A stretch of DNA of 11,127 bases from Desulfobulbaceae bacterium (GCA_024643445.1 JAHEMX010000075.1:1-11127), one strand, 5' to 3'. Positions 1 through 7,537 are shown, numbered from the stretch's first letter. A program made the numbers and translations. Notes: generated from the letters alone by a model not told the origin.

Positions 1-20
1 TAAAACGCTTTTTTTGCCTA

Positions 21-26
21 TATAAT
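21..26 (+). promoter_or_regulatory. Candidate -10 box for the LysR-type gene
   Basis: TATAAT matches the sigma70 -10 consensus exactly and lies about 30 bases before the regulator's start codon, in an A/T-rich stretch. The matching -35 would fall at or beyond the left edge of the window, so the promoter cannot be confirmed. AGG at 51-53 is the likely ribosome binding site, with a short 4-base spacer. Confidence 0.5.
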
Positions 27-57
27 GCAATAAAAATTCATATTTAAACGAGGTCAT

Positions 58-975
58 ATGTTCGAAAAAGGAATTGAGGCATTCCTGGCCGTCGCATCCT
101 GCCACAGCATTGCCGGGGCAGCACAATTGCTCAATTTAACTCATTCGGCTGTAAGCCGCCGGCTACGGAGTCTTGAGGAAGAATTCGACATGATTCTGAT
201 AGATCGGCAGAAGGGGGTGCGTAGAAGCAAATTAACGGAATCAGGAGAAAAATTCTTCCCAATTGCAGAGCGATGGAGCCAGCTCTGGCGCGAAATACAC
301 AATGTGAAAACCAGTGTGGAATCACTATCGCTGGAGATAGGCTGCGTGGATAGTGTCAATACCTATATCATGCCGCCTCTTTACAAGGCTCTGCAAAATT
401 ACGGGCAATCGGTAAATCTGAGAATACAGGTCAATCCTTCACTCGTGCTGTATGACAAAATGGTACGCAGGGATCTGGATGTGTCCTTCGTGGTGCAGGA
501 AATACGTAATCAGCATCTCGAGGTAACACCGTTTTTCAGCGAGAGAATGCATGTAGTCCGCCTTCGTCACGGACATTCATTATTGCCGGTGGTCAAGGCG
601 TCAGAACTGGAACCGGAATATGAATTTTGCATAAGATGGAGCCCGGCCCATCAATTATGGCATGATCGAATCTGGGATCCGTTTCGAAAGGCGAAAATTG
701 AGCTCGACACGGTAACACTGATCCAGGAACTGATCGATGACCCCCGCCACTGGGCGATCATTCCAAATTCAGTGGTGGGTTTCTTCCGAACCAACGGGAA
801 TCTCGTCATTCAGGATCTCGATCCTCCGCCGCCGGACCGGATCACTTATATGGTAACCCATCGCTTCCCCCGAATCGGCGCCCGACAGGGGCTGGAAATC
901 CTCAAAAAACTGTCGGAAGATCTGTCTTGGCAGTCCCGACCTGACGCGGGGCAACACAGATCTTTTATTCGGTAA
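58..975 (+). CDS. LysR-family transcriptional regulator
   Basis: The 305-residue product has the usual LysR length and layout. A winged helix-turn-helix occupies about residues 3-62: SIAGAAQLLNLTHSAVSRRL fits the A-A-x-x-L-x-x-S/T-x-x-A-V-S-x-x-I/L-x-x-L-E pattern, followed by the wing around LIDRQKGVRRSKLTESG. A linker helix leads into an effector-binding domain at about residues 90-295, starting LSLEIGCVDSVNTY. It is a cytoplasmic DNA-binding protein, predicted to act as a tetramer responding to a small molecule. LysR genes often control a divergent neighbour, which would lie left of the window. The next gene downstream is 254 bases away on the same strand and could also be a target. The ATG at 58 sits after an AGG site and is the only good start. 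The effector cannot be read from the sequence. Confidence 0.93.
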   Translation: MFEKGIEAFLAVASCHSIAGAAQLLNLTHSAVSRRLRSLEEEFDMILIDRQKGVRRSKLTESGEKFFPIAERWSQLWREIHNVKTSVESLSLEIGCVDSVNTYIMPPLYKALQNYGQSVNLRIQVNPSLVLYDKMVRRDLDVSFVVQEIRNQHLEVTPFFSERMHVVRLRHGHSLLPVVKASELEPEYEFCIRWSPAHQLWHDRIWDPFRKAKIELDTVTLIQELIDDPRHWAIIPNSVVGFFRTNGNLVIQDLDPPPPDRITYMVTHRFPRIGARQGLEILKKLSEDLSWQSRPDAGQHRSFIR

Positions 976-1099
976 ATTTCGACTTCCTCATCGCTGCCTC
1001 CTCCTGTTTTTAGGCGACTGCGGATTCACCGGATCTCTCTTCTTTTTGACGGTATCTTTTTCCGGGAGGACGTCACTCTCCTAAAGGTGTAACAGATCA

Positions 1100-1128
1100 T
1101 TGGAGAAAGGAACAAAACGGTATAGAAT
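1100..1128 (+). promoter_or_regulatory. Candidate promoter for the PEP-synthase-like operon
   Basis: TAGAAT at 1123-1128 matches the -10 consensus at five of six positions. TTGGAG at 1100-1105 matches the -35 at three of six, with a 17-base spacer. The weak -35 would suit an activator-dependent promoter, but that is inference. Transcription from here would give a leader of about 95 bases. Confidence 0.35.
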
Positions 1129-1165
1129 ACACTCGTTGTTTCCGTCTATCCGGTCCTTACGACTC

Positions 1166-1189
1166 CCTGCCGACAGATCGGCGGGCAGG
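1166..1189 (+). other. Leader hairpin before the first PEP-synthase-like gene
   Basis: CCTGCC at 1166-1171 pairs perfectly with GGCAGG at 1184-1189 over a 12-base loop. A competing inner pairing, GCCG 1169-1172 with CGGC 1179-1182, is possible. It lies about 40 bases before the ATG and leaves the ribosome binding site free. No T-run follows, so it is not a standard terminator. Confidence 0.3.
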
Positions 1190-1229
1190 CAGCCCGGCCA
1201 AAAGACAGTCCCAGGCAGGAGATACAGCC

Positions 1230-3923
1230 ATGTGGCGCCACCTCTTTCGTAACAAGAAGAATCAGCCAGTGATTGGGGCGCAGGAAATCGATATCTGGCG
1301 GGTCAAGGCCCTGTTCAACAATTTCAGAAAGATCCTGCAGCTCAACACCCTGGTATTTGAACAGATCGCCGCCATGGACCGCGCCCTCGGGGGAGAATAT
1401 ATCTTCGACCAGAGCTTTCTGGAAGAATCAGTCCGTACCATTGCCAGTCATGTGCACCATGTTACGTATAATCTCAATGCCCTGACCAATAACGGTTATA
1501 TCCCGCTGTATGACCGGTATCAGGATATCCGGGTTATTCTCGACGATATCCTGGCCGGCAACACCAAAGCGCTCTCCTGTCCTCCGGTTCTGCCTCTTGA
1601 TTCCCTGAGCTGGGAGCTTGAACCGCTGGTAGGCATCGATCTTGTCTGCCTTGCTGAGTTGCGCCACCACCCCGGGATCAAGGCACGTGACGGCCTGGTA
1701 ATCTCCAGTGATGCCACCCGGGCTGTATTGAATAACACAAGCTCCGCGGCCCCTTCCGCAACAGAGATGTCCTTCGATCTGGTGACAGAGGGACTGGACA
1801 GCGCTCTGCAGCCAATGCTGGCGGAGCATTTCCGACCCCTGCTGTCAATATCTGCTACCCGTCTCGATGGCCTGTCGGCGGAGGTGCGGGATCTTGGCGA
1901 GTTTCTGCTCAAGGAGGACACCAATGGCAGCCTGGTCCTGCTAGCGGAGGAGGCCCTGCCACTTGAACAGGCGACCGGCAGCCCCAGTCCGAGCTCTCCA
2001 TCACCGCGTGAAACCATTGGCAGGAGCCGGCTCGAAAGTTCCCGTGAAGATCTTTTTCTGAAAGGGATAATCCGTATCATCGCCATCGCCGCGGAGCGAT
2101 GTTACACGCTTTACCCGGATACCGAGCCAAATTTTGCCCTCTATCTCCGGCCCGCATCCAATGCTCTCGCGCGCGGAACCATCACAACCAGGGCCGCCAT
2201 CAAGTCGGCCACACCGCTGCTGACTGTCACTTCGTGGATTCCCGGCAACAGGCAGGAGATGGATATCCACCAGCTGCGACGGGTTTTTCCCTTTGATTTC
2301 GTCTCTTCCACGGTGACGCCGAAGATCATGGATCTCCCGTTCCCCGATGGTATGCAGGCCACTGGCATCACTCAGGAATATCGGCAATTCAGACGTGGTT
2401 CCGCAACCATCCTGCCCCGGGAAATCCAGGCGCTTGCAGAAACGGCGATGACGCTGGAAAGGATCATGGGCGTCCCCGTGATCATGCATTGGGAATATCT
2501 GGAGAGTGGCAGATTCGTGGTTACCAGGCTTTTTCCCTTCCTGGAAAAACCTGCGAAGCCAACTGCCATTGAACTTGAGCGGGAAATGAAGAACGCCGCC
2601 ATCCTTGGCGAGGGTGGCCAGGTTGTCCAGTCCGGTGTTGCCGCCGGTATCGTATTCCATGTGACCCAGGACACCAACCTCAACGATTTTCCCATCGGTG
2701 GTGTAGCCGTTGCGCCAATTGCCGCCCCGCAGCTCACGCCTATTCTCCACCGGGCCTCGGCTGTCCTCACTGAACATGGCAACCCCATCGGCCACCTCGC
2801 TACGGTGGCCCGGGAGGCCAGCCTGCCCGCCGTGTTCGGCATTCCCGGCATTCTTGGAAAGCTGCCCAACGGTACAGAGGTGACGGTGGATGCCGGTCAG
2901 GGCCGTGTCTACGAGGGCGTGCTTAACCATCTTCTGCAGCAGGGTAAAAGTGAAACCAGTTTCTCTCCGATCGATCCTGAATATCGGGTCCTGCGCCGGC
3001 TGTTGCGGTTCATCTCTCCACTCAAGCTGGTCAATCCTGATGACCCGAATTTTTCTGCGCAGAACTGCCGTTCCTTTCATGATATCATTCATTTCTGTCA
3101 TGAAATGGCGGTCGATGAGCTGGCCCATTTCCAGGAACGTCGACCGGGGCTGAGGGGCATTCGTACCACCCGGCTGCATCTGCCGGTGCAGATGGGTATC
3201 AATCTGCTGGATGTCGGCGGTGGATTGCCGGATAAACCGGAAGAGCATCTGGGTCCCGCCGATATTCTTTCGGAGCCGTTCGCCATTTTCCTGGACGGGC
3301 TGCTGCATCCCCAGGCCGCAGGTGATGAGCTGCCTACACTCGGCATACGGGATATCATTTCTGCCATCCCCAGGACCTCCGGAATCGGCAGCGTATCTCC
3401 CGAGATGTCCGTTGACAACCTGGCTATCCTCAGCCAGGAATATATGAACCTGAGTCTGCGGCTGGGCTACCATTTCAGTGTCATTGACGCCCACCTGGCA
3501 AGCGACCGGCACCGCAACTATATCTACTTCCGGTTTATCGGCGGACTCGCCGATCAGGCCAGACGCGCGAGACGGGCACTCTTCATCAGCGACGTGCTGG
3601 GAGCGATGGACTTCAAGGTCTTCTGGAAAGGGGACCTGGTTGTCGGCCGCATGAAATTTGAGGAAAAGGACGTCCTGCGCTCGGCCCTTTTTGTTCTCGG
3701 CGCCCTGACCGCTTATTCTCGGCAACGGGATACCAGCCTCTACAGCGATGAGCTGGGCAGGGAACTCTTTGATCGATTTGCCGATGCGTTTCTCCTGCCC
3801 TTCGGCAAGAATTCGGCGACATACCGCAGCCTGCGCAGCAGAGCGCAGCCAAATCCAGCAGTCAGGATGAGGAAATTACCGGTATTCAGCTCTCCAGCTC
3901 AGCACTCGGGAGAAGAGTCATGA
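1230..3923 (+). CDS. PEP-synthase-like protein with degenerate ATP-grasp half and intact phosphohistidine domain
   Basis: The 897-residue protein has four parts. (1) A helical N-terminal region, about residues 20-115, resembles its neighbour. (2) Residues about 120-440 are a shortened remnant of the PPDK_N/ATP-grasp half. Where the paralogue has QDIEWA and LLQSRPL, this protein has VIMHWEY (417-423) and VVTRLFPF, so the metal-binding D and E are gone. A low-complexity SPSPSSPSPR stretch (251-260) interrupts it. (3) A swivelling PEP-utiliser domain, about 455-565, has GHLATVAREASLPAVFGI with the expected phospho-acceptor His522. (4) A C-terminal module, about 585-860, contains CRSFHDII (613-620), LDVGGGLPD and NYIYFRFIGG. 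The PEP/pyruvate TIM barrel of PEP synthase is not recognisable. The ATG at 1230 follows AGGAGA (1217-1222) with a 7-base spacer. Its stop overlaps the next start (ATGA), implying coupled translation. I infer a pseudo-kinase partner; the acceptor is unknown. Confidence 0.85.
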   Translation: MWRHLFRNKKNQPVIGAQEIDIWRVKALFNNFRKILQLNTLVFEQIAAMDRALGGEYIFDQSFLEESVRTIASHVHHVTYNLNALTNNGYIPLYDRYQDIRVILDDILAGNTKALSCPPVLPLDSLSWELEPLVGIDLVCLAELRHHPGIKARDGLVISSDATRAVLNNTSSAAPSATEMSFDLVTEGLDSALQPMLAEHFRPLLSISATRLDGLSAEVRDLGEFLLKEDTNGSLVLLAEEALPLEQATGSPSPSSPSPRETIGRSRLESSREDLFLKGIIRIIAIAAERCYTLYPDTEPNFALYLRPASNALARGTITTRAAIKSATPLLTVTSWIPGNRQEMDIHQLRRVFPFDFVSSTVTPKIMDLPFPDGMQATGITQEYRQFRRGSATILPREIQALAETAMTLERIMGVPVIMHWEYLESGRFVVTRLFPFLEKPAKPTAIELEREMKNAAILGEGGQVVQSGVAAGIVFHVTQDTNLNDFPIGGVAVAPIAAPQLTPILHRASAVLTEHGNPIGHLATVAREASLPAVFGIPGILGKLPNGTEVTVDAGQGRVYEGVLNHLLQQGKSETSFSPIDPEYRVLRRLLRFISPLKLVNPDDPNFSAQNCRSFHDIIHFCHEMAVDELAHFQERRPGLRGIRTTRLHLPVQMGINLLDVGGGLPDKPEEHLGPADILSEPFAIFLDGLLHPQAAGDELPTLGIRDIISAIPRTSGIGSVSPEMSVDNLAILSQEYMNLSLRLGYHFSVIDAHLASDRHRNYIYFRFIGGLADQARRARRALFISDVLGAMDFKVFWKGDLVVGRMKFEEKDVLRSALFVLGALTAYSRQRDTSLYSDELGRELFDRFADAFLLPFGKNSATYRSLRSRAQPNPAVRMRKLPVFSSPAQHSGEES
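3908..3923 (+). promoter_or_regulatory. Ribosome binding site and ATGA start/stop overlap
   Basis: GGGAG at 3908-3912 sits 7 bases before the ATG at 3920, inside the last codons of the upstream gene. The TGA of that gene (3921-3923) overlaps the ATG. This is the classic arrangement for translational coupling and suggests the two proteins are made in linked amounts. Confidence 0.8.
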
Positions 3924-6694
3924 AACTGGTTAATCCTCTCAGAAAAGCCATTGATGCCTTCCAGAACCATAAGCAGCAGAAGGAGGCGTTCGCCATCCAT
4001 AACCTCAAGGCGCGCTATCATGCGTTCCGAATTTTTCTTGAAAACAACGGTATAGCCCTGGAGCATATCGCCCGAATAGATACCAAGCTGATCCGGGGAG
4101 AAACCGATGAGGTACGAAGCCTGACAGAAGCACTGATCAGCACCACCGCCGAGCTGGTCGACGGCCTCAACCTCCTGTCAAACGATGCCCACGTTTCCCT
4201 CTACCGGTTTCATGGTCAGCTGGCGGAAGAGACCCTCGTGCGCCTCGACGCCCTGCAGGATACAAGACGGGAGGATTATTGTATTCCGCTGGACACCCTG
4301 CGCCGGGACGCGGCAGGAACTTCCGGCATAAAAGCAGCCAACCTGGCCCGACTGCGACGCCTGACCCTGCCAGTTCCCGATGGCTTTGTCTGCACAACTG
4401 CCGGAACCAGGCGCTTTCTGTCCATGGACAAGCTTGCTGCGGATATCCGCAGACTGATGCGGGATATGGAACGCGGGCAGAGAGATTTTAACCTCTCCGC
4501 AGACCATATCTGCAGAAGGATTCTCGATGCGCCGCTTCCGGACGATCTGGCCCGGGATCTGGAAAACAACTACCGGCTCCTCGAAGAAAGGGCAGGGCGG
4601 CAGCACGGGCAAACATCACCTCTTGCCATCTCCGTGCGCAGCAGCGGGGCATCCGAGGATGGGGTGAAACACTCTTTTGCCGGACAGTATACCTCGATCC
4701 TCAATGTTATCGGCCGCCAACCACTCCTGGTGGCCTACAAGGAGGTTATCGCCAGTGGCTTCAGCGCCAGAGCCATCTCCTATCGTTTGAATGCGGGTCT
4801 TCCCCCCCTTGATTTTGACCTCGCTGTTCTCTGCCAGGTTATGGTGGATGTCGATTGCGCCGGCGTGCTTTTTACCGTCGACCCCTCGGAACCGGGAAAC
4901 GGCAGGATGCTGATCAGCTGTGTGCCGGGTCTCGGCACCCAGGCGGTAGGCGGCTCAACACCTGCGGATCTCTACCGCCCGCTGCGCTCAGTCCTGCCCA
5001 ATGAACCAGATACTATCCCACAAGCGGGGAAAGCGAAATTCCATGACATCAGCAACATCGAGAAAAAGATCATGGACCAGGCCGAGATAGGGGAGAAAAC
5101 CGTCCGGGAGGTGGCAAAAAAAGAGGGTGGCGTCAAACTGGAGCAACTTGCTGCCGCCGAAGCCGGCCAACCGCTGCTGGAAGTGGCTACCATCTATGAA
5201 CTGATGCAGTATGGGCAGCTCCTGGAAAACATCTGGGGCATGGCCCAGGATATTGAATGGGCCTTTTCACGCACCTCCGGATTGTCGCTTCTCCAGTCAC
5301 GGCCGCTCAGGCTCGCCTCCAAGGGCCGCCGCAATCCATCCCACGATACAGCGAAGCGGTTGCTCTCCGGCACCTGTGCCTCCTCCGGAACGATCATCGG
5401 CTGCGTGCGCATTGCGCTTTCCCTGGCGGATCTGATGGTCCTTGAAAGGGATGAACACAAGGTGCTTGGACAACAGCCGACCATCCTCGTTCTCTCCCAG
5501 AGCATCGTCGATGCCTCTCACCTCTTTGCCCAATGCTATGGTGCCATTGTCGATATCGGCAACCCGACGGATCACCTTTCCTGTGTCGCAAGAGAACTCG
5601 GAATCCCGATGCTTACCGGTACCCGTCATGCCTCGACGACCCTCGCCAATGACCAGTGGATCATTCTCGATGCCGATGACGGGACGGTGCGCGAGGCTCC
5701 GGACTCGGTGCGCGAGGCTGCCATCGAGGCCTTCAATAAGAACCGGGAGAGGGGCCGGGGCAGAACCACTGATCTGCTGACCAGTCTGCGGGCGGAGACC
5801 ATTTCTCCGGAACGTGAAGCCCTGCGTAAACTGATTGTTCCTCTCAACCTGACAGATGCCTACGGTTCGACCTTTTCCCTGCTGGAATGCCGGTCCCTGC
5901 ATGACATCATACGCTATTCCCATGAAATGGCGGTAATGGCGATGTTCGATACCGGTGATATGGTGATGGATTTCGCGGGCAACCTGCTGCGCCCCCTGCA
6001 CATCGGCGTTCCTTTCTCCTTTCTGGTAATCGATCTCGGTGGAGGACTGTGCCGGACGGAAGAGAGCTTTCTGAGAAAGCAACTGGCTTTTCACAAGCCC
6101 CTGGGAAGAGAGGATATTCTCTCTATTCCCCTTGCTGCTCTCTGTGACGGACTGATGACTCCCGGGCTGAGCTGGCATTCTGCACCGGATGATGCGGCAA
6201 TGGGCAAGATCATGTCTCAGACGCTGCTGCATGGTCGGGGACGACGGCCGGCCGGGTCTTTTAATTATGCGCTGGTAGCGAGGGATTATATCAATCTCAA
6301 TGCCCGGGTTGAATTCCATTTTGCCATGCTGGATGCGATCTGCGGTCGGGATACCCATGCCAACTATATCCGGTTCCGCTTCAAGGGCGGGGGGGCAGGC
6401 CGGGAGCGGGGACACCGTCGGGCCCTTTTTCTCCAGCATGTTCTGGAAAGAAACGGGTTTTACACGACGGTTATCGAAGACCTTATCACGGCTACCCTGA
6501 CAGGGGCAACCAAGGAAATTGTTCATGAGCGGCTCATCATGATCGGACGGTTACTGGGATTCAGCAGATTCCTGGACGGGGTGATGAGCGACGACAACGC
6601 CCCGGTTCTCCTGGCAGAGGAGTTTCTTGCGGGCAATTTCAGCACACGGGATACAGAAGGATTCTCAGGCGTGGAAAAAGCGGAGCGCGGGTAA
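3920..6694 (+). CDS. PEP-synthase-like ATP-grasp/phosphohistidine protein with atypical C-terminal module
   Basis: The product is 924 residues. After an N-terminal helical region (about 20-115) comes a PPDK_N-type ATP-grasp half: GIKAANLARLRRLTLPVPDG (136-155), ISVRSSGASEDG with Arg240, SFAGQY, LCQVMV, AGVLFTVDP (314-322), GLGTQAVGG (337-345), then AQDIEWAF with Asp444/Glu446 and LLQSRPL with Arg461. The usual GLGE glutamate is Thr340. A swivelling domain (about 480-600) carries DHLSCVARELGIP with phospho-acceptor His552. The C-terminal module (about 640-905) has CRSLHDIIRYSHEMAV (657-672), DLGGGL and NYIRFRFKGG, matching the upstream paralogue; the usual PEP/pyruvate barrel is absent. By family logic, ATP phosphorylates His552 through a pyrophosphoryl step and a substrate bound by the C-terminal module accepts the group. 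Calling it PEP synthase would overstate the evidence. Its 3' end overlaps the convergent phosphatase gene by 30 bases. Confidence 0.88.
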   Translation: MKLVNPLRKAIDAFQNHKQQKEAFAIHNLKARYHAFRIFLENNGIALEHIARIDTKLIRGETDEVRSLTEALISTTAELVDGLNLLSNDAHVSLYRFHGQLAEETLVRLDALQDTRREDYCIPLDTLRRDAAGTSGIKAANLARLRRLTLPVPDGFVCTTAGTRRFLSMDKLAADIRRLMRDMERGQRDFNLSADHICRRILDAPLPDDLARDLENNYRLLEERAGRQHGQTSPLAISVRSSGASEDGVKHSFAGQYTSILNVIGRQPLLVAYKEVIASGFSARAISYRLNAGLPPLDFDLAVLCQVMVDVDCAGVLFTVDPSEPGNGRMLISCVPGLGTQAVGGSTPADLYRPLRSVLPNEPDTIPQAGKAKFHDISNIEKKIMDQAEIGEKTVREVAKKEGGVKLEQLAAAEAGQPLLEVATIYELMQYGQLLENIWGMAQDIEWAFSRTSGLSLLQSRPLRLASKGRRNPSHDTAKRLLSGTCASSGTIIGCVRIALSLADLMVLERDEHKVLGQQPTILVLSQSIVDASHLFAQCYGAIVDIGNPTDHLSCVARELGIPMLTGTRHASTTLANDQWIILDADDGTVREAPDSVREAAIEAFNKNRERGRGRTTDLLTSLRAETISPEREALRKLIVPLNLTDAYGSTFSLLECRSLHDIIRYSHEMAVMAMFDTGDMVMDFAGNLLRPLHIGVPFSFLVIDLGGGLCRTEESFLRKQLAFHKPLGREDILSIPLAALCDGLMTPGLSWHSAPDDAAMGKIMSQTLLHGRGRRPAGSFNYALVARDYINLNARVEFHFAMLDAICGRDTHANYIRFRFKGGGAGRERGHRRALFLQHVLERNGFYTTVIEDLITATLTGATKEIVHERLIMIGRLLGFSRFLDGVMSDDNAPVLLAEEFLAGNFSTRDTEGFSGVEKAERG

Positions 6695-7351
6695 CTCTAC
6701 TGCGGTCAGCATGTTGCCGTACACCGCGCCCGTATCGATGCAAATGCGGTCATTGAGAACCAGCGGTGAGGCAAAGGGAACATGCCCGAATACAATAATG
6801 GCATCGATGGCAGTCGCCTGGTCCTGGGCCAGTCGCCTGCTGGAAAGCAGCCCCGTTTCCATGACGTGTCTTTGCATCCTGTCCGCCGACTCCTCGAGGG
6901 GACAGTGGAGCAGATCCTCGTTAATATCGGCGTGAATGAAGAGATAGTTGCCCTGCTGATGAAAAAACTTCAGCGTATGCAGAAACTCCCGGTGCTCAGG
7001 CGGGAAACAATCAAGCCCGATGAGTGAATTGACCCTGGCACCATAGCTCTCAACCGTAGCCTCGACCCCCATCTCCCGAAGCGCCCGCAGTGAGGCCACA
7101 TGGCCGGTGGCACTGTATTCAAGCAGTTCCTGTTCGTGGTTGCCCTTCAGGAAGTGGATATCCGCACAGCTCTTTTGCAGCTCGAGCAGCAGATCGAGCA
7201 CCCCTTTTGTGTCCGGTCCGCGGTTGATATAGTCCCCCAGAAAGATCAGCGTATCACGCTCCCGGTCGAAGGGAACGCGACCAAGCAGGGCGGCAAGCTG
7301 CCGGGCGCAGCCATGAACATCGCCAATGGCAAAGATCTTTCGCTGGGACAC
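6665..7351 (-). CDS. PPP-family metallophosphoesterase (serine/threonine phosphatase-like)
   Basis: The 228-residue product carries the PPP signature blocks: GDVHG (10-14), GDYINRG (39-45), GNHE (70-73), IHAD (139-142) and FGHVPF (188-193), then ICIDTGAVYG near the end. Asp11, His13, Asp40, Asn71, His140 and His190 are the likely two-metal ligands. The family acts on phosphoproteins or small phosphoesters in the cytoplasm; the substrate here is unknown. The block usually read as GD-x-V-D-R-G has Asn43 in place of the second Asp, which in lambda phosphatase (D52) helps position the catalytic His. I chose the GTG at 7351 because GGAG (7363-7360) lies 8 bases upstream; an in-frame TTG at 7369 would add six residues but has a poor site. 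The gene lies 186 bases downstream of the SulP stop on the same strand, and its 3' end overlaps the convergent 3920-6694 gene. Confidence 0.88.
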   Translation of the reverse strand: MSQRKIFAIGDVHGCARQLAALLGRVPFDRERDTLIFLGDYINRGPDTKGVLDLLLELQKSCADIHFLKGNHEQELLEYSATGHVASLRALREMGVEATVESYGARVNSLIGLDCFPPEHREFLHTLKFFHQQGNYLFIHADINEDLLHCPLEESADRMQRHVMETGLLSSRRLAQDQATAIDAIIVFGHVPFASPLVLNDRICIDTGAVYGNMLTAVELPALRFFHA

Positions 7352-7422
7352 GTTCCTCTCTCCGGACAATCAGTTTCTTGCGGTCAACGGTTCCAAAGCA
7401 ACCATCCGCCATGAATCCGTCC

Positions 7423-7453
7423 CTTATCCTGCCACAGAACCTATTTTGCCACA
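7423..7453. repeat. Two imperfect direct repeats upstream of the phosphatase gene
   Basis: CTTATCCTGCCACA (7423-7436) and CCTATTTTGCCACA (7440-7453) agree at 11 of 14 positions with a 17-base period. They lie 70-100 bases before the phosphatase start in the SulP-phosphatase gap. They could be tandem binding sites for a regulator, or chance. Confidence 0.3.
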
Positions 7454-7498
7454 AGCGCCTATTTTCAGAACAAAATCCAGCGATACGGGCTGTATTTC

Positions 7499-7514
7499 CG
7501 GAATCAGCATTCCG
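7499..7514. other. Small perfect hairpin downstream of the SulP gene
   Basis: CGGAAT (7499-7504) pairs with ATTCCG (7509-7514) around a CAGC loop, 24 bases beyond the SulP stop. Read on the minus strand, the stem is followed by GGAAATAC and no T-run. It may therefore protect or process the mRNA end, but is not a canonical intrinsic terminator. Confidence 0.3.
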
Positions 7515-7537
7515 TTTCTCTCAGGCAGACAAGCGGG

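Larger units (their letters stand above)
976..1229. other. Intergenic region between the regulator and the PEP-synthase-like pair
   Basis: This 254-base gap holds no convincing ORF. It contains a candidate promoter (1100-1128), a small hairpin (1166-1189) and the ribosome binding site of the next gene. I see no clear intrinsic terminator for the LysR-type gene; GGAG/CTCC around 1065-1081 makes only a four-pair stem without a T-run. Confidence 0.6.

Noticed and set aside
1065..1081. GGAG/CTCC stem as a terminator for the LysR-type gene
   Set aside because: Only four base pairs with a nine-base loop and no T-run.
2001..3725. Long minus-strand open frame (574 codons) opposite the first PEP-synthase-like gene
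   Set aside because: It lies entirely antisense to a well-supported gene, shows no recognisable motifs and has shadow-like composition. The plus-strand frame has clear domain homology.
5297..6526. Minus-strand open frame (409 codons) opposite the second PEP-synthase-like gene
   Set aside because: It is antisense to the conserved swivelling and C-terminal regions and has no family signature.
7352..7369. TTG start for the phosphatase at 7369
   Set aside because: It is a rare start codon without a good ribosome binding site. The GTG at 7351 has GGAG eight bases upstream and puts the first beta strand close to the N-terminus, as is usual.
7440..7470. TGGCA-containing stretch as a sigma54 promoter on the minus strand
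   Set aside because: After GG the required GC is not found at the correct spacing (TC instead), so the -24/-12 pattern fails.
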